NCBI GenBank assembly: GCA_027347545.1
Contig: DAIEQT010000400.1
Coordinates: 1-7,255, forward strand
Length of the DNA: 7,255 nucleotides
Source: Ignavibacteria bacterium
GTDB lineage: Bacteria; Bacteroidota; Ignavibacteria; Ignavibacteriales; Melioribacteraceae
Direction of reading: 5' to 3'
The translations under genes were made by a program, and so were the position numbers. The notes beneath the pieces are model-generated. The model was not told the origin of the DNA, made no database searches, and saw only the letters and a list, made by a program, of their open reading frames with translations. Positions 5,327 through 7,255 of this stretch are shown here, one piece after another. Position 1 is the stretch's first letter. Every line of letters starts with the position of its first letter.

Positions 5327-6178
5327 ATGGAAAAGAATTATTTATTTGATGAATTTACTAATGAATTTTTGGACAAGCGCCAAGCTCACGCATGCACTAA
5401 TTCGCTAAAGGCAGAAGCCGTAAACTATTTGCACGAACTGATTGATTTCCTTTTTCCACATTTCTCCAAGAAAGTTTATTCGGATTCTGAAGATGTTTTG
5501 GCAAACTTGCAGCTATTAAAACGCAATTTAGTTGAGTTGATAAAACAGTTAAATGGCAGCACTCCACAAAACGCCGGCGAAATTGCAGACTCGTTTATTA
5601 ATAGAATTCCGGAAATTCATTCTAAACTTTGGAATGATGCGAACGCTATCTATTCCGGCGATCCGGCTTCGGAAAGTGTGGATGAAGTAATTCTTGCCTA
5701 TCCGGGATTTATGGCAATTGTAATCTACAGAATCGCTCACGAACTCTATCTTCTCAAAGTTCCCATCATTCCGCGCATCATGTCCGAGCATGCTCATCAA
5801 ATTACCGGTATTGATATACATCCCGGTGCTGAAATCGGCAGTCCGTTTTTTATTGATCATGGAACCGGAATTGTAATTGGTGAGACAACTGTGATCGGCA
5901 AGAATGTAAAAATTTATCAAGGTGTTACGCTTGGCGCGCTAAGTGTAGATAAATCGCTTGCCCAGACAAAACGTCATCCAACAATTGAAGATGATGTAAT
6001 CATTTATTCGCAAGCTGTAATTCTCGGCGGCAATACAGTAGTCGGGAAAAACAGCGTCATCGGAGGCAACTCATGGGTTACGCAAAGTATTCCGCCCGAT
6101 TCTGTTGTCTATAACAAAAGTGAAGTGAGAATTAAAACCAACAAAGAATTTGAAGAGCCGATAAACTTTATTATTTGA
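5327..6178 (+). CDS. cysE: Serine O-acetyltransferase (CysE/EpsC type)
   Basis: The enzyme transfers acetyl from acetyl-CoA to L-serine, giving O-acetylserine for cysteine synthesis in the cytoplasm. The 283-residue protein has an N-terminal helical region (about 1-150), then a left-handed beta-helix of hexapeptide repeats (about 160-255). H165-P-G-A-E-I-G is followed by the catalytic D177-H178-G-T-G-I-V-I-G-E-T, then the GVTLGA turn, and H217 in RHPTI, equivalent to the second active-site His of E. coli CysE. The tail lacks the usual 'GvPAkiv' end and instead reads VVYNKSEVRIK...EEPINFII, which I associate with a long EpsC-like form in Bacteroidota relatives. The terminal Ile matches the residue CysE uses to dock into cysteine synthase CysK, although cysK is not in this window. 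The ATG has AGGA about 8 nt upstream. Upstream sits the polycysteine leader, so cysteine-dependent expression is likely. A terminator follows at 6246-6273. Confidence 0.93.
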   Translation: MEKNYLFDEFTNEFLDKRQAHACTNSLKAEAVNYLHELIDFLFPHFSKKVYSDSEDVLANLQLLKRNLVELIKQLNGSTPQNAGEIADSFINRIPEIHSKLWNDANAIYSGDPASESVDEVILAYPGFMAIVIYRIAHELYLLKVPIIPRIMSEHAHQITGIDIHPGAEIGSPFFIDHGTGIVIGETTVIGKNVKIYQGVTLGALSVDKSLAQTKRHPTIEDDVIIYSQAVILGGNTVVGKNSVIGGNSWVTQSIPPDSVVYNKSEVRIKTNKEFEEPINFII

Positions 6179-6207
6179 CGGGAATTATTCTTCTCAAAAG
6201 AACTTTC

Positions 6208-6237
6208 TTGTTCTTGATCGTAATCTTAATCTTGATC
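6208..6237 (+). repeat. Five in-phase degenerate hexamers, consensus TTRATC
   Basis: The units TTGTTC, TTGATC, GTAATC, TTAATC and TTGATC run head to tail over 30 bp in the 3' region of cysE, just ahead of the shared terminator. Each differs from TTGATC by at most two bases. No coding or binding role is evident; it may be a microsatellite remnant. Confidence 0.45.
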
Positions 6238-6245
6238 TAAAAAAG

Positions 6246-6273
6246 CCGCCGCGTTTTATTACGGCGGATTTTT
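6246..6273. terminator. Bidirectional intrinsic terminator between convergent cysE and decarboxylase genes
   Basis: The stem CCGCCG (6246-6251) / CGGCGG (6262-6267) has a 10-nt loop. On the plus strand it is followed by ATTTTT (6268-6273); on the minus strand by C and six T (complement of A 6239-6244). It lies 67 nt after the cysE stop and only 9 nt after the stop of the minus-strand decarboxylase, so it can end transcription in both directions. Confidence 0.85.
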
Positions 6274-6275
6274 AT

Positions 6276-7255
6276 TCATCCAATATTCTTCAACGTTTGA
6301 TTCAATAATTCCCAAACTTCTTCAGCGTGATGTTCTTCTTGTCTAATTCCGGAAATCACCAGGCGGATTGTAAACTTGCCGTTTAGTTTTGTGTGAGAAA
6401 GAAAAGCTTTTCCAGTCGAGTTAACTTCGTTCATCAACTTTTCATTAAGCTCATTTAGTTTGCCTTCATCACTAATTGATTTGGGCTTGGCTCTGAAACA
6501 AACTGTGCTGAATGGAGTTGGAGCAAGCAGTTCGAACGTATCGCTCTCATCAATCCATTTTGCAACTAGCTGAGCGATGCGTAAATGTTCACGTATTCTT
6601 GTTTGCAATCCCTCAACACCAAAGTAACGGATAACAAACCAAAGTTTCAGCGCACGGAATCTTCTTCCAAGCTGAATTCCGTAATCCATATAATTTTCGG
6701 CGAGAGAATCTTCCGCTGTTTTCAAATACTCAGCAGAAAGGGAAAAAGCTCTTTTCAAAACTTCCGGCTTGCGTATGTATAGCGTACTAAAGTCTATCGG
6801 CACAAAAAGCCACTTATGTGGATTGGAAACTATCGAATCGGCCTTTTCAATTCCGGCAAAATATTTTTTCATCTCCGGCAGCATTGCCGTTATTCCGGCA
6901 TAAGCAGTATCCACATGAAGCCAAATATTTTCTCGTGCGCAGATTTCTACAATCTCATCAACCGGATCAACGGCGGTTGATGATGTTGTTCCAATTGTTG
7001 CAACAACACACATCGGCAAGATTCCCTTTACTCTATCTTCTTTAATTGCACGTTCAAGTTCGGAAGGAATCATAGCGAAGTTTTCATCGCAAGAAATTTT
7101 GCGGATTCCATCTAAACCAAGACCAAGAGTTAAGCAAGCTTTATCAATAGAATTATGCGCGTGTTCCGAGCAGTATAATCTAAGTTTCGGAGCGCCGCTC
7201 ATTCCCTTTTCTCTAATTCCGGCTTGCACATACTCACGTGCGCTTGCAATTCCGT
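6276..7255 (-). CDS. Group II PLP-dependent amino acid decarboxylase, N-terminus beyond window
   Basis: The reading frame is open to the right edge (…GIASAREYVQAGIREKG), so the real start lies outside; 325 codons plus the stop are visible. A full family member of about 470-480 residues would lack roughly 150 here. The visible part shows SEHAHNSIDKA, the substrate/cofactor region VVATIGTTSSTAVDP, HVDTAYAG (His codon 6915-6917, PLP-nitrogen Asp codon 6909-6911), and NPHKWLFVPIDFSTLYIR with the Schiff-base Lys codon at 6813-6815. The stretch GRRFRALKLWFVIRYFGVEGLQ is characteristic of aromatic-L-amino-acid decarboxylases (fold-type I PLP, DOPA/tryptophan/tyrosine decarboxylase group). The substrate cannot be fixed from motifs: aromatic amino acids are the first guess, and glutamate or aspartate decarboxylation is less likely. 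All key residues seen are intact. It converges on cysE and ends at the shared terminator. Confidence 0.9.
   Translation of the reverse strand, partial: GIASAREYVQAGIREKGMSGAPKLRLYCSEHAHNSIDKACLTLGLGLDGIRKISCDENFAMIPSELERAIKEDRVKGILPMCVVATIGTTSSTAVDPVDEIVEICARENIWLHVDTAYAGITAMLPEMKKYFAGIEKADSIVSNPHKWLFVPIDFSTLYIRKPEVLKRAFSLSAEYLKTAEDSLAENYMDYGIQLGRRFRALKLWFVIRYFGVEGLQTRIREHLRIAQLVAKWIDESDTFELLAPTPFSTVCFRAKPKSISDEGKLNELNEKLMNEVNSTGKAFLSHTKLNGKFTIRLVISGIRQEEHHAEEVWELLNQTLKNIG

Noticed and set aside
5549..5920. Open frame on the minus strand of 123 codons
   Set aside because: It lies entirely antisense to the conserved catalytic region of cysE and resembles no family.

Overview
The window looks like chromosomal DNA of an AT-rich bacterium of the Bacteroidota/Ignavibacteriota/Chlorobi group, most likely Ignavibacteria-like. 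The main evidence is the first gene: an exported protein ending in a type IX secretion (T9SS) sorting domain with the signature YPNPFNPET, followed by a 'DVLGREVATLVNE' segment typical of Ignavibacteria and relatives. Two places ahead of genes carry the Bacteroidota-type -7 promoter element TAnnTTTG (9-16 and 5154-5161), and Shine-Dalgarno sequences are weak or absent at several starts. The placement is inferred from these features alone; no marker gene is present.

Layout. 41-3488 (+): a large secreted CotH-kinase/lamin-tail protein, a DinB-fold putative metalloenzyme and a 2H-phosphoesterase (LigT-like) protein, with gaps of 15 and 16 nt. 3489-3713: no gene, but a compact cluster of three palindromes (3511-3613) resembling a REP/BIME-type repeat. 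3714-4377 (+): a small DUF2752 membrane protein overlapping a TM2-domain membrane protein by 8 nt, then a strong intrinsic terminator. 4451-5086 (-): a MarC-family membrane protein. 5087-5326: a divergent intergenic region that holds a promoter element and a 31-codon leader ORF ending in Arg-Cys-Cys-Cys-Cys-stop. 5327-6178 (+): serine O-acetyltransferase (CysE/EpsC type), the committed step of cysteine synthesis. 6246-6273: a hairpin serving as terminator for both convergent genes. 6276-7255 (-): the C-terminal two thirds of a group II PLP-dependent decarboxylase, cut by the window edge.

The most interesting element is the polycysteine leader ORF directly ahead of the serine acetyltransferase gene. 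Four Cys codons followed at once by a stop, 54 nt before the start of a cysteine-biosynthesis gene, is the arrangement expected of cysteine-responsive attenuation, comparable in principle to the polycysteine upstream ORFs known in mycobacteria. Other points of note are a short GC-rich hairpin insert inside the T9SS sorting domain, the palindrome cluster, and degenerate 6-8 bp tandem tracts beside gene ends. Most other genes are ordinary housekeeping or accessory families.
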